DNA of 34,542 nt from Anaerocolumna sp. GTDB taxonomy: Bacteria > Bacillota > Clostridia > Lachnospirales > Lachnospiraceae. This document shows, piece after piece, positions 16,620 through 24,231 of the stretch. Position numbers and translations under genes: made by a program. Where the stretch lies: NCBI GenBank assembly GCA_029239975.1, contig JARBTX010000057.1, positions 1-34,542 on the forward strand. Direction: 5' to 3'. The notes beneath the pieces were generated by a model, which was not told the origin of the DNA, made no database searches, and saw only the letters and a list, made by a program, of their open reading frames with translations. How positions within the stretch are numbered: position 1 is the stretch's first letter; each line of letters starts with the position of its first letter.

Positions 16620-16648
16620 AGTGTAGCATATTGGTAATTTACTGTCAA
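16620..16648 (-). promoter_or_regulatory. Promoter of the TPP-controlled thi operon
   Basis: TTGACA (16643-16648) and TACACT (16620-16625) on the minus strand are spaced by 17 bases, directly upstream of the TPP aptamer. Confidence 0.8.
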
Positions 16649-16840
16649 GGTAAAATTAATCTATAGTCGTTAACTGATAAATTTTGTTTATTACTGGTAT
16701 AAAAACTTAACTTATAATAAATGTATATATACTGCCTTTAATATATTTAAATACATGGACTCATATTTCTTTTTTATGTATAATTTTATGTATAATAAGT
16801 AACTAAATATAGAAAAATTAGTTAAATGGATTGATAATGA

Positions 16841-16876
16841 TTGATTAAATACTATTCCTAATGGTATAATAGGAAT
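16841..16876 (+). promoter_or_regulatory. larCE promoter with palindrome around the -10 box
   Basis: TTGATT (16841-16846) and TATAAT (16865-16870) are 18 bases apart. A perfect 7-bp inverted repeat, ATTCCTA (16854-16860) and TAGGAAT (16870-16876), encloses the -10 box. An AATGGTAT(A/G)AT direct repeat also overlaps. This placement suggests a repressor site. The rest of 16649-16962 is AT-rich with no gene supported. Confidence 0.5.
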
Positions 16877-16962
16877 GGTATGATATACTAATGTAATTAT
16901 ATTAAAATACATTTAGTAACCATCAATTGTTGAAGGACTTTATAAAAAGATTGGAGACAAAT

Positions 16963-18450
16963 ATGGATAAGAAAACATTATATTTAGAGTGTTATTCTGG
17001 AATTAGTGGTGATATGACTGTCGCCGCATTAATTGATTTAGGTGCTGATGTCGATGTTTTGTTAAATGGCTTAAGTAGTCTTAATGTTGATGGCTATAAA
17101 ATTGAAATTAGTCGAAAGCTTAAGAATAGTATTGATGCATGCGATTTTCACGTAATACTAGATGATGATATAGCCGTTGATGATGTTAATGTAGACCCTG
17201 ATTATTCACCTGATAAGAAAGATGAACATAAACACGTACGCCGTTATCTTCATAACCGTGGTACTTCCTTGGTACAAGTTAAAAAGAATGAAGTAAACCA
17301 TTACCACAGCCATGACGGAGTCCATTCACATAGTCATGACCACAATGATGGTCATACTCATAGTGACCACCATGAAGATGGTCATTCTCATAGTCATAGC
17401 TATAATGATGAACATTCACACGATCATGCACATATTCACTACGGTCATCATGATCACAGAAACCTAACTGATATTAATACAATCATTGAGAATTCCCAGA
17501 TATCAGGTCGTGCAAAAGACATTGCTAAAAAGATATTTTATATTGTTGCTGTGGCTGAATCGAAAGCACATGGTAAATCGATTGATGAAATTCATTTTCA
17601 TGAAGTCGGTGCTGTAGATTCCATCGTAGATATTGTTGCTGTTGCTATCTGTATTGATAACTTAAATATTGAAGATGTAATAGTCACAGAATTATATGAA
17701 GGAACCGGCCATATTAAATGTCAACATGGTGTATTACCTGTTCCGGTACCGGCAGTTATTAATATTTCAACAGCACATCAATTACCACTTCATATTACAT
17801 CTGTAAAAGGGGAATTGGTTACTCCTACTGGAGCTGCAATTGTTGCTGCTATTCGTACAAAAGATACACTTCCAAAGGAATTTAAAGTGTTAAAAGTTGG
17901 ACTTGGTGCTGGAAAAAGAAATTATGAACAAGCTAGTTTCTTACGCGCAATGCTAATTGAAGAGAATAAACAAACAAAAGATAATGCTACAATTAACTCC
18001 AATACTACACCAGACAAAGTTTGGGTTCTTGAAGCAAATATTGATGATTGCAGTGGAGAAACTCTATCATTGGCAATGGATTTATTATTAAAGAATGGAG
18101 CTAAAGATGTTTATTACACTCCTATTTTTATGAAGAAGAACCGTCCTGCATACCTTTTAGGTGTTATTTGTAAAGAAGATGATATTGAACTAGTCGAGGA
18201 AATAATATTTACTCATACTACAACTATTGGTATCAGAAAACACGAAGCAGAAAGAACTACATTAAATCGAACCTTTAAAACTGTGTCAACTCCATATGGT
18301 AATGCTACGGTTAAAGTATGTACTTATAAAGATAAGACCTTTTATTATCCAGAATATGAAAGCGTTAAAACACTTTGCATGGATGCTGACATGGATTATA
18401 AAACGCTTTATAGTTTAGTCCAAACTATCGCTAGCAATGAAATAAAATGA
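16963..18450 (+). CDS. larC: LarC, nickel insertion enzyme for the nickel-pincer nucleotide cofactor
   Basis: LarC (DUF111 family) is a CTP-dependent cyclometallase that inserts nickel into pyridinium-3,5-bisthiocarboxylic acid mononucleotide, the last step of cofactor synthesis. The N-terminal hallmark YLECYSGISGDMTVAALIDL starts at residue 6. IHFHEVGAVDSIVDIVAVAI and the C-terminal EANIDDCSGETLSLAMDLLL are also typical. Residues 113-165 are a His/Asp/Ser-rich insert with 22 His in 53 residues, probably metal-storing. The gene is one uninterrupted frame of 495 codons, unlike the split, frameshifted larC1/larC2 of Lactobacillus plantarum. GGAG precedes the ATG at 16963. It is followed by larE, 46 bases away. 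Confidence 0.95.
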   Translation: MDKKTLYLECYSGISGDMTVAALIDLGADVDVLLNGLSSLNVDGYKIEISRKLKNSIDACDFHVILDDDIAVDDVNVDPDYSPDKKDEHKHVRRYLHNRGTSLVQVKKNEVNHYHSHDGVHSHSHDHNDGHTHSDHHEDGHSHSHSYNDEHSHDHAHIHYGHHDHRNLTDINTIIENSQISGRAKDIAKKIFYIVAVAESKAHGKSIDEIHFHEVGAVDSIVDIVAVAICIDNLNIEDVIVTELYEGTGHIKCQHGVLPVPVPAVINISTAHQLPLHITSVKGELVTPTGAAIVAAIRTKDTLPKEFKVLKVGLGAGKRNYEQASFLRAMLIEENKQTKDNATINSNTTPDKVWVLEANIDDCSGETLSLAMDLLLKNGAKDVYYTPIFMKKNRPAYLLGVICKEDDIELVEEIIFTHTTTIGIRKHEAERTTLNRTFKTVSTPYGNATVKVCTYKDKTFYYPEYESVKTLCMDADMDYKTLYSLVQTIASNEIK

Positions 18451-18496
18451 TGAATTTATTTATTAAAATAAATATTAGAAATGGAAAGGGTATAAC

Positions 18497-19339
18497 ATGG
18501 CTAGTATAACAAATCAAACCAATTTAGAAAATTTAGAAAAAATCACACGCATTATGGAAGCGAATATAGAGAAAGGCATTGGAATTGCATTCTCTGGTGG
18601 AGTTGACTCTAGTTTACTTTTAAAAATTGCCTGTGATGTTGGTAAAAAAGCAAATAAACCAGTACTTGCAATAACATTTGAAACTAAATTACATCCACAT
18701 GGTGATTTAGACGAATCAAGAGCAATCGCATCTAGTTTTGGTGCAGTTCATAAAGTAATTGAAGTGGATGAATTTGCAGACCCAGAAATTATGCATAATC
18801 CAGTAGATAGATGTTATCGTTGCAAAAATTTACTATTTAAGACACTAATACAAACTGCCAATAGCGAAGGATATTATTATTTAATGGATGGTAGTAATTT
18901 TGATGATTTAAAAGCATACCGTCCTGGTATGAAGGCACTAAAAGAATTAGGTATTCATAGTCCTTTATTAGAACTTGAAATTACAAAAGCCGAGATAAGG
19001 TCCCTTGCAGCAGATCTTGGCATCTCATCTAGTGACAGACCATCTGCACCATGTCTTGCAACACGTTTACCATATGGTGCGACCCTAGATTTTGACTTAT
19101 TAGAACGAATTGATTTCGGTGAAAAATACATTAAAGAATTTGGATTTTATAATGTTAGATTAAGAGCTCACGATGATATTATAAGAATTGAAATTGATAA
19201 AAAGGATTTTGCTAAATTTATAGAAAATCAAGAACTTATCGTAAATAGATTAAAAGAATTAGGATTTATCTACATAACACTTGATTTAGAAGGATTCCGT
19301 TCTGGAAGTATGGATATTAAAATTGAAAAAATACAATAA
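18497..19339 (+). CDS. larE: LarE, ATP-dependent sulfur-transfer enzyme of nickel-pincer cofactor synthesis
   Basis: LarE adenylates and then sulfurates pyridinium-3,5-biscarboxylic acid mononucleotide. This 280-residue protein has the PP-loop AFSGGVDSS (31-39) and typical DGSNFDDLKAYRPGMKAL. It carries three cysteines, Cys106 and Cys109 (CYRC) and Cys186 (APCLATR). This is the pattern of LarE forms thought to hold a [4Fe-4S] cluster for sulfur transfer, rather than the single sacrificial Cys form. GGAAAGGG precedes the ATG. It is the second gene of the larC-larE unit and converges on nikO across a hairpin repeat. Confidence 0.95.
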   Translation: MASITNQTNLENLEKITRIMEANIEKGIGIAFSGGVDSSLLLKIACDVGKKANKPVLAITFETKLHPHGDLDESRAIASSFGAVHKVIEVDEFADPEIMHNPVDRCYRCKNLLFKTLIQTANSEGYYYLMDGSNFDDLKAYRPGMKALKELGIHSPLLELEITKAEIRSLAADLGISSSDRPSAPCLATRLPYGATLDFDLLERIDFGEKYIKEFGFYNVRLRAHDDIIRIEIDKKDFAKFIENQELIVNRLKELGFIYITLDLEGFRSGSMDIKIEKIQ

Positions 19340-19360
19340 TATCTAACAATTTATATATTA

Positions 19361-19526
19361 TGAAGTCGTTGGTACAAAAGACCCTGTATTTTAGGGTCTT
19401 TTGTACCATTACGAACTTCATTCAAGCGAAAGCGTGATTCAAAACTTCTTGTTTGTGTTACGCATTGATTCGCTAATATTGTTCAAATTGACGTATATCA
19501 ATTTAAAAGCTTTTGACACTCGACCC
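19361..19526. repeat. Half copy of the MITE-like element, inverted, between larE and nikO
   Basis: The reverse complement of this stretch aligns with 9824-9992, including the central hairpin, the CACGCT.TCGCTTG segment, the ATACGTCAATTTG segment and the terminal TGTC.AAA end. The opposite arm of the element is missing. The central hairpin (19361-19420) has a perfect 15-bp inner stem beginning GGTACAAAAGACCCT with a 7-base loop, and a longer imperfect outer stem. It lies between the two convergent stop codons and probably serves as their transcription barrier. Confidence 0.75.
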
Positions 19527-19535
19527 ATTATAGGA

Positions 19536-20273
19536 TTACGTAGATTTGAAATTGCTATTCTGTAAACAATATGGTAACTCCAAACCTGCATTTAATAACA
19601 ATTCTTCATTTCTTAGAATTTCACTTGCAAGACCTGTAGCAAATACCTTACCTTCTTTTAAAATGATTACTCTATCACATAATTCTAGAGCCATATCAAG
19701 ATCATGGGTTGCAATTAGTTTTGAAGTGGTGATATTTTTTAATAATTTCATTAAGTTTCTTCTCGTTTTAGGATCTAGAAATGATGTTGGTTCATCAAAT
19801 AAAATTAAGGATGGTTCCATGGCAAGTACTGTTGCTATGGCAACAATTCTTTTTTCTCCACCAGATAACTTTTGAGTGTGTTGTAACTTTAATCGCTCAA
19901 TATCAAGTGTTTTCATGATATAATCAATTCTATTTTTGATAGTTTCTTCATTTACTCCATAATTTCTTAATCCAAATGCGATATCATCATATACCGTAGG
20001 CATAAATAGTTGGTCATCTGGGTCTTGCATTACAATTCCAATTCGTTCGCGTATTAATTTTAAGTTCTTTTTATTTACTTCTGTCCCATCTATTGTGATA
20101 CTTCCTGCTATTGGTAACAATAGACCCACTATAGACATAAGCAGAGTTGATTTACCTGCACCATTTGCTCCTACCACACCGATGGTTTCATTCTCATTGA
20201 TTTGAAAACTAACTTCATCAAGAACTTGGTTACCATCTGGATAATTTACTTTTAATTGTTCAATCTTTAGCAC
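19536..20273 (-). CDS. nikO: Nickel ECF transporter ATPase, NikO/CbiO-like
   Basis: The ATPase component of a cobalt/nickel energy-coupling-factor importer, 245 residues. Motifs are GANGAGKST (Walker A), MQDPDDQLFMPTVYDDIAFG (Q-loop region typical of CbiO/EcfA), LSGGEKR (signature) and LILFDEPT (Walker B). The start codon is GTG at 20273, preceded by GAGGG. It is the last gene of the larB-nikMN-nikQ-nikO unit, 20 bases after nikQ. Nickel rather than cobalt is inferred from the lar context, since no cobalamin synthesis genes are here. Confidence 0.9.
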   Translation of the reverse strand: MLKIEQLKVNYPDGNQVLDEVSFQINENETIGVVGANGAGKSTLLMSIVGLLLPIAGSITIDGTEVNKKNLKLIRERIGIVMQDPDDQLFMPTVYDDIAFGLRNYGVNEETIKNRIDYIMKTLDIERLKLQHTQKLSGGEKRIVAIATVLAMEPSLILFDEPTSFLDPKTRRNLMKLLKNITTSKLIATHDLDMALELCDRVIILKEGKVFATGLASEILRNEELLLNAGLELPYCLQNSNFKST

Positions 20274-20293
20274 GTTTCCACCCTCTTGCTTCT

Positions 20294-21094
20294 CTATAAA
20301 AATAGATTCCCAATTACTTCACTAATATTAACAAAACGTAACATAACTAGTATTGACACCATTATTATCAGGAATAAAATATCAACTTTTTTTACATTAC
20401 TTCTTCTAGAATAAGCTACCGTTCCATCAAAACCTCTGCATTTCATTGCTTGATAAATTCTCTCGGAACGGTCAAAACTTCGAATGATTAATTGCCCAAG
20501 AAAAGGTCCCATATCTTTTAACTTGATACCTTTTTCTTTTGGTGCACGTAAACGATATGCATGATACATAACAGATATTTCATTTAAAAGAACACTAATA
20601 TAACGATAGGTCATCATCAATTGAATCGCAATCACAGATGGAATCTTTAACTGTATTAGCGTGTATATTAAATCATATAGATTGGTCGTTGCAATTAATA
20701 ACAATACTGCAGTTACTGTAAGGATAGTCTTTAATAATATAGAAGTAAGGGATATTACTCCATCTGTAATTCCAAAATCTCCGATGTAAAACACAATTTC
20801 CCTACTTAATATAACATTTGATATACCTGTAAATAAAGGAAATGGTAATGCGAATAATAATCTAGAAAGGATGGGTTTTATAGGTATATCACCTAATGTC
20901 ATAACCACAACCTGAAAAAATAAAAAGGGAAGTAAGCCACTTATACTTCCCGGTGGATATGAGATTATCATAACTAGATATATTACAGTAAAAATTAATT
21001 TCACGGATGGCTGTAATCTATGTATCGGACTATTTAACTGTGCTAACTCTTCCAAGGCAGCAATATGTGCTATGGATTTTTTAATATCTGACAT
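20294..21094 (-). CDS. nikQ: Nickel ECF transporter transmembrane coupling protein, NikQ/CbiQ-like
   Basis: The T component of the importer, 266 residues with about five to six hydrophobic helices. The start, LAQLNSPIHRLQPSVKLIFT, is typical of CbiQ (SPxHxLxPxxKL). The cytoplasmic coupling helices contain AYRLRAPKEKGIKLKDMGPF and SERIYQAMKCRGFDG, the A-R-G type motifs that contact the ATPase. It lies 24 bases after nikMN and 20 bases before nikO. The ribosome binding site AGGAAAAAG is modest. Confidence 0.9.
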   Translation of the reverse strand: MSDIKKSIAHIAALEELAQLNSPIHRLQPSVKLIFTVIYLVMIISYPPGSISGLLPFLFFQVVVMTLGDIPIKPILSRLLFALPFPLFTGISNVILSREIVFYIGDFGITDGVISLTSILLKTILTVTAVLLLIATTNLYDLIYTLIQLKIPSVIAIQLMMTYRYISVLLNEISVMYHAYRLRAPKEKGIKLKDMGPFLGQLIIRSFDRSERIYQAMKCRGFDGTVAYSRRSNVKKVDILFLIIMVSILVMLRFVNISEVIGNLFL

Positions 21095-21118
21095 AATCTT
21101 TTTCCTATCTAGCTACTC

Positions 21119-22129
21119 TTACCTAAGTCTTTGGATTTTTCTTTTTTTATAATAAACAATAATTACACCAAGTATACTTACGGTAACCAAAGTTATAAGT
21201 CCACCAAAGAGTCCTGAAACTTGAGTACCTACGGTAGCATTTTCATTTCCTTTTATAGAGTAGTCTGGTAAAATAGATGTTTTTGTTTGAATGGATTGGA
21301 CAGTATCGTGTACAGTTGAATCAGTTTGTAATTCATCAGATCCTACAACTCCTTGTATGGACCACTCTAATCCATCTGGGTTAGATGATGCAAATAAAGA
21401 AAATACCCCTCCAATTAATACTGCTAATATACCAAGGATAATTATTACCTTCTTCATAGAGAAACTATTCCCTTTTGTATCGCCTATGGCATCCGTAAGT
21501 ATTTCTCTACGTATTCCATAGATAAATGTTAAAACGGCAGCTGTTATTATTCCTTCAACCACACCGATTGCTAAATGTATCGGTTGCATCAAGGTTAAAA
21601 ATGCAGTAAAAGGTAATTCAGTAACTCCTGAAATGTATGTTTCTAATACTACAGCAAAGGAACCTAATTGCAATCCTACTACGGAAGCTAAAATGGCTGC
21701 TATCGTTATTCTTTTAGGAGTCATATTCTTCTTAACGAATGGTTTATAAATCAAAGGATATGCTATAAAACAAGTTATTACACCCATATTGAAGATATTA
21801 CAACCTAAAGCTAATAAACCACCATCTGCAAAAAATAAACATTGAATTAATAATACAGATGCCAATGTTATTAAAGCCGGAAATGGTCCTAAAAGAGCTG
21901 CAAGTAGGATTCCGCCTCCAATATGCCCACTAGAACCTGTTGCAGGTATGGTAAAATTTATCATCTGAGCTGCAAATACAAAAGCTCCCATTACACCCAT
22001 CATCGGTATCTTTTTCTCTTCTAATTCCATTTTACCTAATTGTTTTACACTATATCCTATTGCGGCAGTTGAAACTCCTGCCATAGAACCACCAACTGCA
22101 ACGGATATTAATGCGTCTGACATATGCAT
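21119..22129 (-). CDS. nikMN: Nickel ECF substrate-specificity component, NikMN fusion (CbiM-CbiN type)
   Basis: A 336-residue membrane protein fusing the M and N components. It begins Met-His-Met, so His2 is available for the N-terminal metal site that NikM/CbiM proteins need. TGSSGHIGGG near residue 65 supplies a further His. About seven helices follow, then a linker (212-225) and an N-type tail with a helix, the PDGLEW motif (251-256), a soluble loop and a final helix (about 305-328) ending in Lys/Arg. AGGAGG sits 8 bases before the ATG. The upstream gene is larB, which points to nickel as the ion. Confidence 0.92.
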   Translation of the reverse strand: MHMSDALISVAVGGSMAGVSTAAIGYSVKQLGKMELEEKKIPMMGVMGAFVFAAQMINFTIPATGSSGHIGGGILLAALLGPFPALITLASVLLIQCLFFADGGLLALGCNIFNMGVITCFIAYPLIYKPFVKKNMTPKRITIAAILASVVGLQLGSFAVVLETYISGVTELPFTAFLTLMQPIHLAIGVVEGIITAAVLTFIYGIRREILTDAIGDTKGNSFSMKKVIIILGILAVLIGGVFSLFASSNPDGLEWSIQGVVGSDELQTDSTVHDTVQSIQTKTSILPDYSIKGNENATVGTQVSGLFGGLITLVTVSILGVIIVYYKKRKIQRLR

Positions 22130-22203
22130 AGCACTTTCCTCCTAGAATACCTTATATTATATTAATGTACATATCTTGTACTTTAATTACCTATTTCTTT
22201 CAC

Positions 22204-22959
22204 TTATCTATTCTCATTTTCATATTTTAAACGATTAATTTGAGTAGCAATATATCCTGCTCCAAATCCATTATCTATATTAACCACAGACATACCCTCA
22301 GCACATGAATTTAGCATAGTAAGTAATGCAGATAATCCACCAAAGTTTGCTCCATATCCGATGGAAGTTGGCACTCCAATTACTGGCTTATCAACAAGGC
22401 CTGCAACTACTCCACCTAGTGCTCCTTCCATTCCTGCAACCGCAATAATACAGTTAGCCGTACGTATTTCATCCATCTTAGAAAATAATCTATGAATTCC
22501 AGCTACGCCTACATCATAAAACCTTAATACATTGCTGCCAAAGAATTCTGCTGTTTGAGCAGCCTCTTCTGCCACTGCAAAATCCGATGTTCCACCTGTG
22601 CAAACCGCTATACAGCCAAGTTTTTTAGTTTCTATTTTTTGTATAGATAATATGCGTGAGATTGGATCATATTCCACCATTGGTAATGCTTTTTTTACAA
22701 ACTCATATTGTTCCTTGCTTGCTCTTGTTCCCAATACATTCGTATCATGTTCATAGAATTTTTTATAAATCTCTGTTAAGTGGGATGAATCCTTTCCTTG
22801 GCAAAAAACTACTTCACCAAAACCAGAACGCAATGACCTATGGTGATCTAATTTTGCAAAGCCTAAATCTTCATAAGGCAATTTTTTAAGTAATGATTCT
22901 GCCTCGGTTAGTTCTATTTCATTATTTTTTACTTGCTCTAATAATTTATATAAATCCAT
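22204..22959 (-). CDS. larB: LarB, first enzyme of nickel-pincer nucleotide synthesis
   Basis: LarB carboxylates nicotinic acid adenine dinucleotide and hydrolyses it to pyridinium-3,5-biscarboxylic acid mononucleotide. The 251-residue protein has the N-terminal signature DHHRSLRSGFGEVVFCQGK (about 38-56) and a PurE-like domain with CTGGTSDFAVAEEAAQTAEF. Cys220, in LTMLNSCAEG, lies where the catalytic cysteine of characterised LarB is found. The ATG at 22959 has AGGAGG upstream; the frame extends further without support. It is the first gene of the leftward unit with the nickel importer. larC and larE lie on the other strand. Confidence 0.94.
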   Translation of the reverse strand: MDLYKLLEQVKNNEIELTEAESLLKKLPYEDLGFAKLDHHRSLRSGFGEVVFCQGKDSSHLTEIYKKFYEHDTNVLGTRASKEQYEFVKKALPMVEYDPISRILSIQKIETKKLGCIAVCTGGTSDFAVAEEAAQTAEFFGSNVLRFYDVGVAGIHRLFSKMDEIRTANCIIAVAGMEGALGGVVAGLVDKPVIGVPTSIGYGANFGGLSALLTMLNSCAEGMSVVNIDNGFGAGYIATQINRLKYENENR

Positions 22960-22999
22960 ATAATGCCTCCTGGTAAGTAACAACTTATGATTACAAAAT

Positions 23000-23028
23000 A
23001 TTTTATCGGATTTTGATATTTTTAGCAA
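23000..23028 (-). promoter_or_regulatory. Candidate larB-nikMNQO promoter
   Basis: Minus-strand TTGCTA (23023-23028) and TAAAAT (23000-23005) are 17 bases apart, about 40 bases upstream of the larB start. No clear NikR-type palindrome was seen here. Confidence 0.4.
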
Positions 23029-23075
23029 TAGAATTTGTAATATAACAATGTAGTTTAGCATACTTTTCTTTACAG

Positions 23076-23118
23076 AAAAAGGATTGAATTCGGTAATACA
23101 CCTTCATCAATCCTTTTT
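23076..23118 (-). terminator. Terminator of the sugar ABC transporter operon
   Basis: AAAAAGGATTGA (23118-23107 on the minus strand) pairs with TCAATCCTTTTT (23087-23076) over 12 perfect base pairs with a 19-base loop and a U tract. It isolates the carbohydrate operon from larB. The stem is nearly symmetric, so it may act in both directions. Confidence 0.8.
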
Positions 23119-23251
23119 TGATCATATTCTTAATGTTTTCTATCTTATAAACTATATTTATATCTTTTTTGAACAAATACTACTTGCCTTTGATTTATAC
23201 TTTATTCTTTTATATTAATCTTATTTAAAGGGATTTTTATGTTTATATAAA

Positions 23252-24184
23252 TCAACCCTTAATAGAACCTACATAAACTCCTTTTACAAAATATTTCTGT
23301 AAAAATGGATATACCAAAAGTATTGGAACCGTTGCAATTACAATCGCACAATATTTAACTAATTCACGAAATGCTGTAGCACCCTGTACACTATTAATGG
23401 ATACTCCACCCGCACTTCCTACTGATGATGTTGTTGAATCATTCATAACTAGTATTTCTTTTAGCAATAATTGCAATGGAAACAATTGTCTATCCTTTAA
23501 TAATACCATGGCATTAAACCAAGAATTCCAATTACCTACTAAATAATATAGTAAAATAACAGCTAAAGTTGCCTTGGATAACGGCAAGATAACTTTTGTT
23601 AAGGTAGCTGCTTGGGATGCACCATCAATTATTGCTGCTTCTTCTAGTTCAAGTGGGATGGCTTGAAATCCAGTTCTTAATATAATCATATTCCAAGTAC
23701 TTAAGGCAGTTGGAATAATCATAGCCCAAATATTATTATACAAACCAATATCTTTTACAAGTAAGAACCAGGGTATTAACCCACCTCCAAAAAACATGGT
23801 AATAGTAACTAAGATCATAATTATTTTCTTAAAATATAAATCTCTCCTTGACAATACATAAGCTCCCATTATAGTCATAATCATATTTACCAGTGTTCCC
23901 AAACCAACATACAAAATGGTATTTCTATAACCAATTAACAAGCTATTATCCTTAAAAACTAACTTATATCCATCCATGGTAAATCCTAATGGTTTTAAAA
24001 GTAATCCTTCATGAGCAATTAAAGCATTTGGCTCGCTGACTGAAGCAAATAATATATGTAACATAGGATAAAGGCATACAATGGTTAATAGGATTAATAC
24101 GATATAATTAATCATATCAAAGATACGATTTTTGAAAGATTTGTACTTCCAATGTTCGTTTATGTTTTCTCTACTTTCTCTCAT
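23252..24184 (-). CDS. Carbohydrate ABC transporter permease, YtcP/CUT1 type
   Basis: A MalG-like permease of 310 residues with six predicted helices. The EAA loop reads ELEEAAIIDGASQAATLTKV, the contact point for a multi-sugar ATPase encoded elsewhere. FGGGLIPWFLLVKDIGLYNN is characteristic of the YtcP/LplC group that imports oligosaccharides. The ATG at 24184 is chosen because AAAGGT precedes it; the frame opens eight codons earlier at a TTG. It is the last gene of a regulator-binding protein-permease-permease operon. The specific sugar is not evident. Confidence 0.9.
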   Translation of the reverse strand: MRESRENINEHWKYKSFKNRIFDMINYIVLILLTIVCLYPMLHILFASVSEPNALIAHEGLLLKPLGFTMDGYKLVFKDNSLLIGYRNTILYVGLGTLVNMIMTIMGAYVLSRRDLYFKKIIMILVTITMFFGGGLIPWFLLVKDIGLYNNIWAMIIPTALSTWNMIILRTGFQAIPLELEEAAIIDGASQAATLTKVILPLSKATLAVILLYYLVGNWNSWFNAMVLLKDRQLFPLQLLLKEILVMNDSTTSSVGSAGGVSINSVQGATAFRELVKYCAIVIATVPILLVYPFLQKYFVKGVYVGSIKG

Positions 24185-24231
24185 ATCTTTACCTTTGCTT
24201 TCTAACAAATTTTATTACTCATAACCTTTCC

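Noticed and set aside
17299..17457. The repetitive His-codon stretch as a CRISPR or tandem repeat array
   Set aside because: Repeat units are irregular, in frame and explained by a His-rich protein segment.
16963..18450. Programmed frameshift in larC, as in Lactobacillus plantarum
   Set aside because: The reading frame is continuous for 495 codons including both LarC halves, so no frameshift is needed.
19536..22129. CbiMNQO as a cobalt transporter for cobalamin synthesis
   Set aside because: No cobalamin genes or cobalamin riboswitch are nearby, while larB, larC and larE are, so nickel is more likely.
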